DNA from: an uncultured Eubacteriales bacterium
GTDB taxonomy: Bacteria > Bacillota_A > Clostridia > Oscillospirales > Acutalibacteraceae
Length of the DNA: 34,456 nt
NCBI GenBank assembly: GCA_934454005.1
Contig: CAKSGI010000002.1
Location: forward strand, 1 to 34,456
Direction: 5' to 3'
Positions 1 through 8,535 of the stretch are shown here, in pieces (within the stretch, counting starts at the first letter, position 1; each line of letters begins with the position of its first letter). The translations under genes and the position numbers were made by a program. A model generated the notes under the pieces. The model was given only the letters and a program-made list of their open reading frames with translations. It had not been told where the DNA came from and did no database searches.

Positions 1-55
1 ACTACAAATAACTATATTTGTCTATATTTTTATTAACTATTTCTATCTCCTTTTT

Positions 56-457
56 TTAACCTCTTGGGTTATAACAAACAAATTTTGCACCGACTATTGC
101 TGTTATACCACCATCGGTATTTTCTTTTAATACTACTTCGGGTTTTTCTTCTACTATACATTGCAAAGTTCCTGTCCCACAAAAATCAGGAATAAAAGTA
201 AATGAAGTCGGCTCTGAAACATTAAGCCAATTCCCTATTTTATAATAACTAGAAATATCAGGAAAACACATTTCTACTCTGAAAGATATCGGCTTAATAA
301 CTGATTTTATAAATAGTTCTCCGTCAACAAATGGAACTTTATGTGTAATTGATTCTTTTTCAATCATAATTCCATATATATCCTCATTGTCTTCTGTTAG
401 TTCTCCACCCATACTGCTTAAGCTTTTCCCATTAAACATAAAATCATATATTACCAA
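56..457 (-). CDS. Dit-like distal tail protein (short)
   Basis: Predicted structural tail protein of about 134 residues, placed directly downstream of the tape measure gene, where distal-tail (Dit) proteins normally lie. The N-terminus (DFMFNGKSLSSMGG) resembles the start of Firmicute Dit/tail-hub proteins; the rest is beta-rich. I place the start at a TTG (455-457): a GGAGG site lies 8 nt upstream of it, whereas an upstream ATG at 470-472 overlaps that ribosome site and the next in-frame ATG is too far away. It is separated from the tape measure stop by an intrinsic terminator, so it may depend on read-through. Shorter than typical Dit proteins (over 200 aa), so it may be only the N-terminal galectin-like part or a different hub protein. 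Family call is tentative. Confidence 0.6.
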   Translation of the reverse strand: MVIYDFMFNGKSLSSMGGELTEDNEDIYGIMIEKESITHKVPFVDGELFIKSVIKPISFRVEMCFPDISSYYKIGNWLNVSEPTSFTFIPDFCGTGTLQCIVEEKPEVVLKENTDGGITAIVGAKFVCYNPRG

Positions 458-477
458 AAAAAACACCTCCATCTACA

Positions 478-510
478 AAATAAAAGCAGTTAGTATTAAC
501 TAACCGCCTT
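478..510 (-). terminator. Intrinsic terminator after tape measure gene
   Basis: On the minus strand an 8-bp stem (GCGGTTAG / CTAACTGC, one G-U pair) at 486-507 with a 6-nt loop is followed by TTTTATTTT. It lies between the tape measure stop (538) and the Dit-like gene and probably lowers expression of the downstream tail genes. Confidence 0.7.
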
Positions 511-537
511 TTAAAATCTGTATTTTATTATAATTTT

Positions 538-3500
538 TTATATTACACCAGCACGTCTAAGCTGTTGTTTTTGTCTATAAGTCATCGTTTCCATGTTTGA
601 TTTAACATCAAACTCTGTCTTATTAGTAACTTCATAATTATTGTTAAACGTTACATTACTACTTGGTCTTACTTGTCTATTAGTATTTAAATTATTAAGA
701 GATTTCGCTATATTGTTAAAATTAGGAAGCCAACTTGTAAATTTTTCAAAAGTATCGGTTTGACTTTTGCTTAAAACTCTTTCACCAGATTGTACAACTG
801 CAAGACCTTCATCATTTCTTTTTATATCTCCAATTATTCCACCAGTATGAAATTTTTGTATATATGCACCTGACACCCAACCTTGTCTATTTTTCTTATA
901 AACATCAGACCAATAATTAATATTGTACCAACCATCTTTTTCACTTAATATTTGAACATCTTCGCCTTTGTAGACAGTTCCTATAACTCGATTATTAGTT
1001 CCAGCACCTTCTCTAACATTTAAATTGGTTGCTGTAACTTTTCCTTTTTTACTTGAGGTAGTTTCTTGTTTAACCACTTCACTAACAATATTATCCACCG
1101 CTGATGAAGTGACACTATTATTTGAAGAAGATGAGTTTGTATTACTAGATGTGTGATTAGTATTATCAGTAAAATTTCCACTATTCTTAAGATAATTAAA
1201 TCCATCTAACCCTTGAGTTATACTTTCCATTATACCATCAGCTAGTGATTTTCCTAGCAGTAAACCTGTATCACTCCAATCAGGGGCAAACTGTTCGATT
1301 AAATTTAATATCTCATTTGAGGCTTGAGATGCTAAAAGTTTATTTGCTTCAGCATAAAGATATTGTTCTGATAACATATCTTCATACTTTTTACTAACTA
1401 AATCCTTTTCATCTTCTATTTGATCTATTTGAGATTGTAATTGATCTTTTTTAAAATCAACTTCTGCCTTCTTTACAATTTTTTCTTGCTCTTTAATACT
1501 CTCAAGCAATTCTTTTTGTTTTTGTTGAGAGAAAGCACTATTATTAGTTTCCCATTTAGAAAGCTCAGCCTGTAATTTAGAAAGTTTTTCTCTTTCACTA
1601 GATAAAGTATCTTCACTACTTTCAGAAATACTTTCGTCTAATAACGCCATTTCTTTCTTTAAAGCTTCTATTCTAGCGTCATAAATAGATGTTTCTTCTT
1701 CTTTTTGCTTTTCAATCTTTTTCTTTAACGCTTGATATAATTTATCTCTAAGCTTTTTTATAGCACTATCGGCATCTGATTCTAATTTTTCCCTTTCTTG
1801 CTGTAATTCCTTTTCAGCATCTGATAAATTAGAATAGTTTTTATTACTACTTGAAGAAAAAGAATAATTGCTATTAGAAGCTGATACCCTTGACGTAATA
1901 GAATCTTGAAGGCTAACATCTTCAACCATTGGAGAAGCAATTCCATCATCACCTGCAACATATACAGGTGTACTTCTAGTCACCGATAAAGGCATTATAT
2001 TTTCTTCAGAAGGTGAATAAACTGGTACTTGAAAATCATCATTAGCTGAAAGCACTCTTACTCCACTAGATTGTGGTGTAGGCGTACCGGTAGTAGAATA
2101 ATTAGTGTTTACATTTAAATTTACAGTCTTACTTTGTAAACCTCCTATAGAACTACTTAAATTATCTACACTACCCTTTGCTCCATCCGCACTAGTCTTC
2201 ACTGTGTCAAACTGTCCGCTCATAAGGTTAGCCCAACCAGGATTATCTTTTAAAGTATCTACCCTTTTTTGAAGCTCGTCCCCTTTGTTTTTATTCTCAA
2301 TCATAGCTTGAATTATATCTTCTAACTCTTTTGTCATATATTGAGAAAAATTAGGATTATCCTTTAAAGTATTTATCCTTTCTTGAAGATCATCACCTGA
2401 AATTTCACCTTTTTGAAACTGTTGAATCACAGTATCTATTTGATTACTAAATTCGTTAGACCATTTTTGATTGCCTTTCATGGTGTCTATTTTACCTTGA
2501 AGTGTATCTCTTTCGTTTTCTGTAGCTTGCATAGCTTTTCTTACTTGCAACATTTCCACAGCTATATTTGCAGGTAAATCAGGGTTACTATGCATCATGT
2601 CGATAGCTTGTTGCAATTCTTCTGAGCTTAATTTACCATTGAAGAAATTATTCATTAATGTTTGAATATCTGATGTAGACATATTAGCTAATCTGCCAAT
2701 AGCTTCTTGAGATAACCCCATATAAGTGCCAACACCGTTAGCAAAGTCTTGCGCAGATATCTCTCCGTTCCCAAAGGATTGTAACAAAGACATAAATGTT
2801 TGTTGTGCATTAGTATCTAAATTAGAAAAAGCCTCCGAAGCAGTAAACTCCATAGCTGATACCCCAAGAGCAAATTCTTGTGCAGTTAATATATTATTAT
2901 TGTAATTTTCAGTCATTGCCTGTAATGTTTGTTGACTAGCTTGATCCAATTTATAAAATGCTTCTGAAGCTAAAAATTGCATTGATTCCATACCAAGGGC
3001 AAATTCTTCACCAGACATCTTTCCTTGTGCTAAATCTTCAGCCATTTTACTTACAGCAGTTTGCTCAGCTTGACTTAAATTATCGTATCCATTTGCTACT
3101 AAATCTAAATAACTATTTACGCCCATTTGAAATTCTTGAGTGCTTATTGTTCCATTAGCCATACCTTCCATCATACCAGTAAGACTAGATTGCGAAGCTT
3201 CTGATAAATTATTAAAGGCATCACTAGCAAAAAATGCCATAGTTTCTACTGCACTATTAAATTCATCTATACTCAAAGCTTCTTCAGCTAATTCATTTTT
3301 CATCTTACTGAACACTTGAGAAACAGTTCCGTTAAGTTCGCCAAAGTCTCTACCAGCTACCTGTGTCATATTTTCTATAGCTGAATTGAAATCCTCCATA
3401 CTAAACTTGCCCTTATCAACACATTCTTTTATTTTTTCTGTATATTCTTCAATTACATCTGCTGATTCAAGAATTCCTTTAGCTACATTATGTTCACCTA

Positions 3501-4620
3501 ATTCACCTTTATATCCTTCTTGAAGATATTTTTGATAAGTTTCAAGTGCTTTTAATTCTTCCTGTGTAAGCTTAGCACCACTAGCTTGTTTATTTAATAA
3601 AGCTTCTGCTTCATCATTTATTTTATCGTAATGTTCTTCCATCAAATCCGTAGACGTTGATTGTTGTTTTATAAGGTCAGCCTGTAATTCTCCAACCTTT
3701 TTAGTTTTTGTTATTACTTTCCCACTATATCCATCTATATAACTATAAGTTATTTCGGCTTGCTCATCATACTGTGCTAATAAATCTAATGCATTTTGGA
3801 TATCATCATAGGTTTTTTGAGATTTTTCGTATTTCTCAATATTACTACCCATGTTTACTCCATTTTCTTTAAGCCATTCTTTTGCATCTGAAGCAAGTTT
3901 TTTCTGCTCTAATTCTAATTCACGTTCTTTTAATTTTATATATTGCTCCATTTTCCCGTTTAGATTATCCATAGCTTGATCTTCACTATTAAATCCATTA
4001 GCTAATTCTGGGAATAATTGCAATATGCTTTTCTTCTTTTCTAGCAATTCTTCTGTCAGTCTTGCTTTTTCTTCGGTATTATCTGTCGAATTAATCTTAT
4101 TTTCCATTTCTTGAACTTCAAATAAGGCTTGTTTTGCATTTTTTATCGTTTCAGTATTGGCTTTGATAGATTCTTTAGTATTTTCCATACTTTGTTTTAA
4201 CTGTTTATTGTATGACTCTTGTCTTTGTTCTGCTGTAGCAAGCCAATACACAAGACCACCTAACGCACCAACAGCTAACCCTATGCCACCTGTTAAAAGT
4301 CCAAATTGACCTACAGACATACCCAAAGAATTAGCCATATTTACAATTGCACCATTACTTTTCGTGCAACTGTCTATAAATTTTCCGATAGCTTTAGAAC
4401 CAGTTCCGAAAACCTTAAAAGCTACTCCTGCCCCAGTTCCTAATAATGTTAAATCTATCAGTACTTGTTTAGAATAATCGCTCATATCACCAAAACCTGA
4501 TACAACTTCTGTTATAGTCTTAATTGCACTTCTAAGTCTAGGTTCTAAAGCGTCTCCAAAAGATAGGGCGACACCTGAAATTGCTGACTTAAATAATTCG
4601 AAATCTCCTTTTAAGTTATC
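538..4620 (-). CDS. Tape measure protein, exon 6 (C-terminal 1360 aa)
   Basis: Last and largest exon of the spliced tape measure protein (TMP), residues 543-1902 of the joined product. It begins at GAT (4620), directly after the G that ends intron 5; the apparent ATG at 4621-4623 is intron sequence. It starts DNLKGDFELFKSA, the expected continuation of ...SGIMA in exon 5. It contains a hydrophobic membrane-like segment (about residues 649-671), long coiled coils, about five degenerate ~47-residue repeats with the pattern ASxAF..L....Q....NGxIxxxEFxxGV (nt about 2600-3330), then ~45-residue repeats carrying TLKDNP, a second coiled-coil block, and a C-terminal bacterial SH3 (SH3b) domain (nt about 850-1046; NLNVREGAG, GWVSGAYI). 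The SH3b domain suggests contact with peptidoglycan during DNA delivery. Role: sets tail length and forms or escorts the DNA channel. Stop codon at 538-540. Confidence 0.93.
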   Translation of the reverse strand, partial: DNLKGDFELFKSAISGVALSFGDALEPRLRSAIKTITEVVSGFGDMSDYSKQVLIDLTLLGTGAGVAFKVFGTGSKAIGKFIDSCTKSNGAIVNMANSLGMSVGQFGLLTGGIGLAVGALGGLVYWLATAEQRQESYNKQLKQSMENTKESIKANTETIKNAKQALFEVQEMENKINSTDNTEEKARLTEELLEKKKSILQLFPELANGFNSEDQAMDNLNGKMEQYIKLKERELELEQKKLASDAKEWLKENGVNMGSNIEKYEKSQKTYDDIQNALDLLAQYDEQAEITYSYIDGYSGKVITKTKKVGELQADLIKQQSTSTDLMEEHYDKINDEAEALLNKQASGAKLTQEELKALETYQKYLQEGYKGELGEHNVAKGILESADVIEEYTEKIKECVDKGKFSMEDFNSAIENMTQVAGRDFGELNGTVSQVFSKMKNELAEEALSIDEFNSAVETMAFFASDAFNNLSEASQSSLTGMMEGMANGTISTQEFQMGVNSYLDLVANGYDNLSQAEQTAVSKMAEDLAQGKMSGEEFALGMESMQFLASEAFYKLDQASQQTLQAMTENYNNNILTAQEFALGVSAMEFTASEAFSNLDTNAQQTFMSLLQSFGNGEISAQDFANGVGTYMGLSQEAIGRLANMSTSDIQTLMNNFFNGKLSSEELQQAIDMMHSNPDLPANIAVEMLQVRKAMQATENERDTLQGKIDTMKGNQKWSNEFSNQIDTVIQQFQKGEISGDDLQERINTLKDNPNFSQYMTKELEDIIQAMIENKNKGDELQKRVDTLKDNPGWANLMSGQFDTVKTSADGAKGSVDNLSSSIGGLQSKTVNLNVNTNYSTTGTPTPQSSGVRVLSANDDFQVPVYSPSEENIMPLSVTRSTPVYVAGDDGIASPMVEDVSLQDSITSRVSASNSNYSFSSSSNKNYSNLSDAEKELQQEREKLESDADSAIKKLRDKLYQALKKKIEKQKEEETSIYDARIEALKKEMALLDESISESSEDTLSSEREKLSKLQAELSKWETNNSAFSQQKQKELLESIKEQEKIVKKAEVDFKKDQLQSQIDQIEDEKDLVSKKYEDMLSEQYLYAEANKLLASQASNEILNLIEQFAPDWSDTGLLLGKSLADGIMESITQGLDGFNYLKNSGNFTDNTNHTSSNTNSSSSNNSVTSSAVDNIVSEVVKQETTSSKKGKVTATNLNVREGAGTNNRVIGTVYKGEDVQILSEKDGWYNINYWSDVYKKNRQGWVSGAYIQKFHTGGIIGDIKRNDEGLAVVQSGERVLSKSQTDTFEKFTSWLPNFNNIAKSLNNLNTNRQVRPSSNVTFNNNYEVTNKTEFDVKSNMETMTYRQKQQLRRAGVI

Positions 4621-4997
4621 CATATGTTATTAACCTATGGCTTTTTATCCATAGCTCTGGAAGTTTCCCTCATTTTCATCGGTTAGTCATTTCTAACCCA
4701 GTTTGGCATATATCTTCTTCCTATTATTATAGGAAGGATACCACTCGTGGCTTTATTTTATTCTATCAAAATGATAGTTTCAAAAGCTATGCTCTACGGA
4801 AGAAAGAGTGTTTTAATCCTCTAACTTTCCTCGGTATTAACGTATAACAATTATTAATTCAAAGTATTTTTCAGTAGGTTATAAAAATCATTAAATTATT
4901 TTATTTATATCTTTGAATTATTTATATCATTACTTAGTTTCCACCGATTTTGGTATCTTTAATCGACTATGTTACCATAGAAGTGACCAACAACTCT
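4621..4997 (-). ncRNA. Group I intron 5 of tape measure gene (377 nt)
   Basis: Interrupts the TMP gene between ...SGIMA and DNLKG.... The 5' splice site follows GGCT; exon UGGCU pairs with intron GGUCA just downstream (P1, U-G at the splice site), and a TATG/CATA hairpin (P2) follows. The core shows P7 as GCATA / TATGC, the S-like element AAGATATATGCC, and a P9 hairpin CTATGG...CCATAG. It ends in G at 4621. No endonuclease gene. A 53-nt block (4655-4707) is identical to one in intron 2 (7674-7726). Removal keeps the reading frame. Confidence 0.9.
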
Positions 4998-5602
4998 AGC
5001 CATTATTCCCGACATTTCTTCAGCAGAACCATTACAATTATCAATGGCATTTGCTAAAGAATAAAATTCTTCATCTGTTGCATTCATTATTGCAAGCAGA
5101 CCTGACATACCAGTTTTTCCTGCTATCGCCTCAGCATTACTAGCTTTTTGAGAATCTGTCATATCCGCAAAAGCTTTTCTCATGTCAACAAGTACAGGTC
5201 TTAATGCTCTCATAGTGCCATCACTATTAGTTGTGGCTACTACATATTCATCTGTTGACTTAGTTGTTAATTTTAAATCGCTTGTCATGGTAGAAAATGC
5301 TTGTCTTAATGATCTACCCGCTGTTCCTGCTTTGATCCCCGCATTAGCCATTAAACCTAATGCTAAAGCAGTGTCATCTATACTATAATTAAATGCCCCA
5401 GCAATCGATGCCGACATTTTAAATGCTTCACCCATTTGGGTTACATTTGTATTTGACTTTGACGATGCAGTAGCTAATACATCAACGAAATGTGATGTAT
5501 CTGAAGCTTTTAAGCCAAATGCTGTTAATGCATCAGTCACAATATCTGAAGCAGTTCCTAGATTAATCCCACCTGCTGTAGCAAGTGATAATACTGATGG
5601 TA
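4998..5602 (-). CDS. Tape measure protein, exon 5
   Basis: 605-nt exon giving the last two bases of Leu341 and residues 342-542. It reads PSVLSLATAGGINLG, then DIVTDALTAFG and, later, AGRSLRQAF, all characteristic of the conserved N-terminal TMP domain (TP901-type core). It begins at 5602 after the intron 4 terminal G and ends after GCT (Ala) at 4998. Without splicing, translation would run into intron 5 and stop after about 11 extra codons. The first ATG inside it (Thr-Asp-Ala region, about 5540) has no ribosome site and is not a start. Confidence 0.9.
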
Positions 5603-7348
5603 CAAATTATATTATCCTATAAGTTTTTTATCTTATAGTTCTAGGAGTTTCCTCCATTACATTCAGTCGTTTCTGAATTAGTTTGGCGTACATCATTACC
5701 CTTAACTTAATAGGAGGGTATCGAACACTCTTGGATATATTATATTTATTCAATATCTACGCTCTACACTACTTAATAGCCTATTCGTAATCCATTAAGT
5801 TAGCTCGGTATCAACATATTAAAAATTAAAGTAGGTTTGTATTTAAAATATTTTCTATATTTTTCAATTCCCAATAAGGGATTCTTAGCAGATTTATATT
5901 ATTATCTTCACAATAAGCGTTTTTTATAGCATCATTATAAACTCTTTCAGCAAATCCTGTTTCTTTTCCAAAAAAATCAACCACTGCGAAATGTTGTTCG
6001 CCATCAAATTCTATTAAACACTTCAACTCATTATCTTTATTTAAAACGGCAAAATCAAAAGGTAATTGCTTCATGTTTTTACAATCTAAAAATTTATATT
6101 GCCTAACAAAATACATATTATTTCTCTCAAGATATTCTTGAATGATTATTTCTCCTTTTGAAGGAAGTGTACAATTAGGACAATTTCTACCTTCTAATAT
6201 ATGTCCTCCAGACATATAAAATGGTTTGTTGCATATATTGCAAAAACATTTTATTTTGGTCTTACAGTTGATATATTGTTCTAAGGGGATTATTTTATCT
6301 CCATATATCTCTTTTATTCTTTCTATAAATTGCCCATGAGTAAAAGATTGCCTTTTTGAATTTCTCTTATTTGCACAATCCGAACACTCTAATATATTAC
6401 AAACTCTTATACCAACCCAATCCCTATAAAATATATTGCCACACTCGCATTTTATTTTTAAAGGAATGTTGTTTTTTATGTATTTATCATCTAGTAAAAT
6501 ACAATTATTTTTCTGCGACACGTATAGCTTTATATCCTCTATAGTTGCTTTATTTCTATTTTTCCATATATTTTCTTTCCCGCATGTATTACACTGCCTC
6601 TTATTCCTATCTTTAAATTTAAAAAATGATGTGATGAATTTATTACCGCATCTACATTCAAATTCCATGTTACTAGCACCATTAATATAGGTATCGGAAA
6701 TAACTTTACAGTTTGAATTTTCTTCAACAAAATCTTTTACCATTTGAAGATTCCATTTTATAATTTTATTCTTGAGTTGATTATTTTCAATATTGTTTTT
6801 AGAATTATAAGAATTAAAACATTGTTTATTACAAAAATTATTATTGTGTTTAATAAATTTAGACATATCTATAAGCAATTCTTTGTTGCAATTCGAGTTT
6901 CCGCAAACACTCTTTACTTTTAATTTAAAAGAAGTATTTTTTTTCATATTTAAGAAATTCAAAAGAACATCTATCACATCTTTTAAATCTTTATTTATAA
7001 AATTAGCAATTTCATTTACTATATTTATTTTTTTGAATATCAATAATTCCATAACGAAATAATATTCATCTATATTCCATCCCTCTTTTATTTTCAAGTT
7101 GCTATTTGCTTCTTTCCACATACACAATTTACACTTAGTTTTATATTGTTGCACTCCTTTATCATAACCGCTTTTTTGAAAATAATTTTCTTCGTATTTA
7201 TTTTTACATAATTTACATTCTTTCATAATATACCTACTATTTTTAACTTAGTTTCACTTAATTTATTATATAATAAATTTATACATATTATGTACCGATT
7301 TTGCTCGATTTTCTATATTATATTTCTATAATATGGGGCTACCATTTA
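5603..7348 (-). ncRNA. Group I intron 4 of tape measure gene, with homing endonuclease
   Basis: 1746-nt intron carrying an endonuclease gene (5826-7226). The 5' splice site follows GGGT at 7349; GGGU pairs with GCCC in the intron (P1, U-G at the splice site), followed by a long TATTATAG/TATAATA hairpin (P2). The catalytic core lies mostly downstream of the endonuclease: P7 is GCGTA / TACGC, and hairpins equivalent to those in introns 2 and 5 appear with compensatory changes (ATTCAG-AAAC-GACTGAAT replaces GGTTAG-AAAT-GACTAACC). It ends TTTG at 5603. Confidence 0.88.
5826..7226 (-). CDS. Intron-encoded homing endonuclease, EDxHD/Vsr-like with zinc-ribbon repeats
   Basis: 466-aa protein encoded inside group I intron 4, expected to cut intron-less tape measure alleles and so spread the intron. 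The N-terminal ~350 residues hold several CxxC zinc-ribbon-like modules with a repeated pattern (V..FVEENSNCK.IS..Y......F.C.CG..F), probably DNA-binding. The C-terminal ~110 residues look like a PD-(D/E)XK nuclease of the EDxHD class (as in I-Bth0305I): Glu in KGEIII (~356), FDF (~391), and EFDGEQHF (~405-413), followed by D..KNAYC and LLRIPYWE. The ribosome site is weak (AGGT before ATTATG), as is common for intron ORFs. It looks intact. The family call rests on motif recognition only. Confidence 0.85.
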   Translation of the reverse strand: MKECKLCKNKYEENYFQKSGYDKGVQQYKTKCKLCMWKEANSNLKIKEGWNIDEYYFVMELLIFKKINIVNEIANFINKDLKDVIDVLLNFLNMKKNTSFKLKVKSVCGNSNCNKELLIDMSKFIKHNNNFCNKQCFNSYNSKNNIENNQLKNKIIKWNLQMVKDFVEENSNCKVISDTYINGASNMEFECRCGNKFITSFFKFKDRNKRQCNTCGKENIWKNRNKATIEDIKLYVSQKNNCILLDDKYIKNNIPLKIKCECGNIFYRDWVGIRVCNILECSDCANKRNSKRQSFTHGQFIERIKEIYGDKIIPLEQYINCKTKIKCFCNICNKPFYMSGGHILEGRNCPNCTLPSKGEIIIQEYLERNNMYFVRQYKFLDCKNMKQLPFDFAVLNKDNELKCLIEFDGEQHFAVVDFFGKETGFAERVYNDAIKNAYCEDNNINLLRIPYWELKNIENILNTNLL

Positions 7349-7375
7349 ACCCTTCCATCATGGATTGAGCATTCC
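7349..7375 (-). CDS. Tape measure protein, micro-exon 4 (27 nt)
   Basis: Tiny exon between introns 3 and 4. It supplies the last two bases of Trp332, then NAQSMMEG, then the first base of Leu341. It is supported by the terminal G of intron 3 (7376), a P1 helix for intron 4 formed by its last four bases GGGT with GCCC, and the protein it restores: tape measure proteins typically read AMAGW..Q.M..GLP..L.LA here. Lengths agree: only with both micro-exons does the whole gene stay in frame. Confidence 0.85.
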
Positions 7376-7628
7376 CTTTTTCTTTATTACTAAGGCTCTT
7401 TATCCTTAGACTAAGATTTCTCTTAGAGTTGGACTATATCATTATCCTAAAGATTAGGATATCAGATTTCTTGGATATTTTGACTGTTCTAGTCTACTCT
7501 ATCTAGTCTCTAAACCTTGTCTATATCCCTATAGACATTGGTAATTGATTAGCATATCTTCTCGACTTAGCTTTCCAATTTTAACCTGATTATTCGACAC
7601 ATATTACTATGTAAAGGGACAGAATACT
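7376..7628 (-). ncRNA. Group I intron 3 of tape measure gene (253 nt)
   Basis: Compact group I intron of a different subtype from introns 1, 2, 4 and 5. It has nearly canonical R (GTTTAGAGACTAGA) and S (AATGATATAGTCC) elements, so P7 is GACTA / TAGTC. P1 is exon GGAU with intron GUCC (U-G at the splice site), followed by the P2 hairpin ACATAGTAATATGTGT. It ends in G at 7376. The P2 region and S element resemble those of the RNA polymerase intron (30716-31040). No ORF. Confidence 0.88.
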
Positions 7629-7638
7629 ATCCAGCCAT
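7629..7638 (-). CDS. Tape measure protein, micro-exon 3 (10 nt)
   Basis: Ten-base exon ATGGCTGGAT encoding Met-Ala-Gly plus the first base of Trp332. Upstream intron 2 ends GAATTG (7639); downstream intron 3 begins right after GGAT, whose bases form the intron 3 P1 helix with GUCC. Joined to exon 2 (...ALKYMG) and exon 4 (W-NAQSMMEG) it gives the expected tape measure sequence KYMGMAGW. Skipping it would shift the frame. An exon of this size between two self-splicing introns is very unusual; cDNA evidence is needed to confirm the exact ends. Confidence 0.8.
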
Positions 7639-7977
7639 CAATTCATTATTATCGTTAGATTTTTTATTCTAACCTCTGGAAGTTTCCCTCATTTTCATCG
7701 GTTAGTCATTTCTAACCCAGTTTGGCGTACATCATCTCCTTCATCATTACATGTTAAGGAGTTTGGCACTCTTGGGGTATTATATTTATTCAACCCTACG
7801 CTCTAAAACGCTTCATAGCCTTTCGCAATCTATAAAGTTGTCTTGGAATCTTCATATTATATACAAATAATACCATGTATTATCTTAAATTTCAATATAT
7901 AACTTAGATTTTTTCCAATTTTGCCAAATTTATTCACTAAATATTTCTATTTAGGTGGGCTAGGCTATTTGTTTCCA
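7639..7977 (-). ncRNA. Group I intron 2 of tape measure gene (339 nt)
   Basis: The 5' splice site follows GGT (Gly328) at 7978; exon UGGGU pairs with intron GCCCA (P1, five pairs, U-G at the splice site), followed by the P2 hairpin CTAAATAGAAATATTTAG. P7 is GCGTA (7797-7801) with TACGC (7725-7729), and the S-like element is GATGTACGCC. It ends in G at 7639. It carries the same 53-nt block (7674-7726) as intron 5, with a different P9 hairpin (GTTAGA/TCTAAC). No ORF. Confidence 0.9.
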
Positions 7978-8103
7978 ACCCATGTATTTTAAGGCTTCAG
8001 CACTATCTTTTGATGTATGCATAGTGGTCAAACCCATCTGTTTTGCCATTGCTTCTAATTGTTCCATTTCAGCGGTTGTTGCACCAGAAACTGCTTGCAC
8101 ACT
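7978..8103 (-). CDS. Tape measure protein, exon 2 (42 codons)
   Basis: 126-nt exon, residues 287-328, reading SVQAVSGATTAEMEQ at the start and DSAEALKYMG at the end. This matches the classic tape measure core (MSKVQAISGAT...EALKYMAMAG). It has no start codon of its own. It is bounded by the terminal G of intron 1 (8104) and the P1-defined 5' splice site of intron 2. Read without splicing, it runs five codons into the intron (WKQIA) and stops. Confidence 0.9.
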
Positions 8104-8535
8104 CAATTTGTTACCTATAAGGTTTTTTATCCTTATATTCTATATTTTTCAATATAGTTCAGCATATATTTTCACCTTTAACTTAATATTAAGGTGTCGG
8201 AGACTCTTGGAGGTATTTTTACTCTCGTATCGTTCAACCTCTATGCGTTACAAGGAATTGTGATGCAATCCCTCTCGGTATTAGCATGTATAAATTTAAA
8301 ATAATTATCCAACTTGTATTCTTATACTCATTAGAAATTAATTTGCAACTTGAATTATCTTCTACATATTTTTTTACTTCTTCAAATTTAAATCGTGTAG
8401 CTATAATTAACACCTTCTTTATTTTAAATTTATATTTAGCCTCCCTTACTCATAATATAGTTTCCTATTTCTGAACCGAGTTTCCCCAATGTTTTTTGAA
8501 GCATATTTCTATGCAACCGAGCAATGTTTAAATTT
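8104..8535 (-). ncRNA. Group I intron 1 of tape measure gene (432 nt)
   Basis: The 5' splice site follows AGT (Ser286); exon UGAGU pairs with intron GCUCG at 8518-8522 (P1, U-G at the splice site), followed by the P2 hairpin GCATAGAAATATGC. P7 is GCATA / TATGC, and the P9-type hairpin is ATAAGGATAAAAAACCTTAT. It ends AATTG at 8104. It belongs to the same subfamily as introns 2, 4 and 5 by P7, P9 and overall layout. It contains a decayed piece of a homing endonuclease gene. Confidence 0.88.
8309..8400 (-). pseudogene. Fragment of zinc-ribbon homing endonuclease in intron 1
   Basis: About 30 codons in one frame read FKFEEVKKYVEDNSSCK, followed by LISNEYKNTSW. This matches the repeated module of the intact intron 4 endonuclease (LQMVKDFVEENSNCK, then VISDTYINGAS). 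The downstream CxCG ribbon and the nuclease domain are missing and no start codon is present. Interpretation: intron 1 once carried a related endonuclease that was deleted, leaving a mini-intron. Confidence 0.75.

Noticed and set aside
4621..4623. ATG as start of a separate 1361-aa tail gene
   Set aside because: These bases are the end of intron 5 (terminal ATG's G is the last intron base). There is no ribosome site and the protein continues exon 5.
7978..8103. Extending exon 2 to ...KYMGWKQ and starting the next exon at ELMAG
   Set aside because: It would need an intron ending in A instead of G and loses the strong UGGGU/GCCCA P1 pairing. The micro-exon model fits family sequence, frame and ribozyme rules together.
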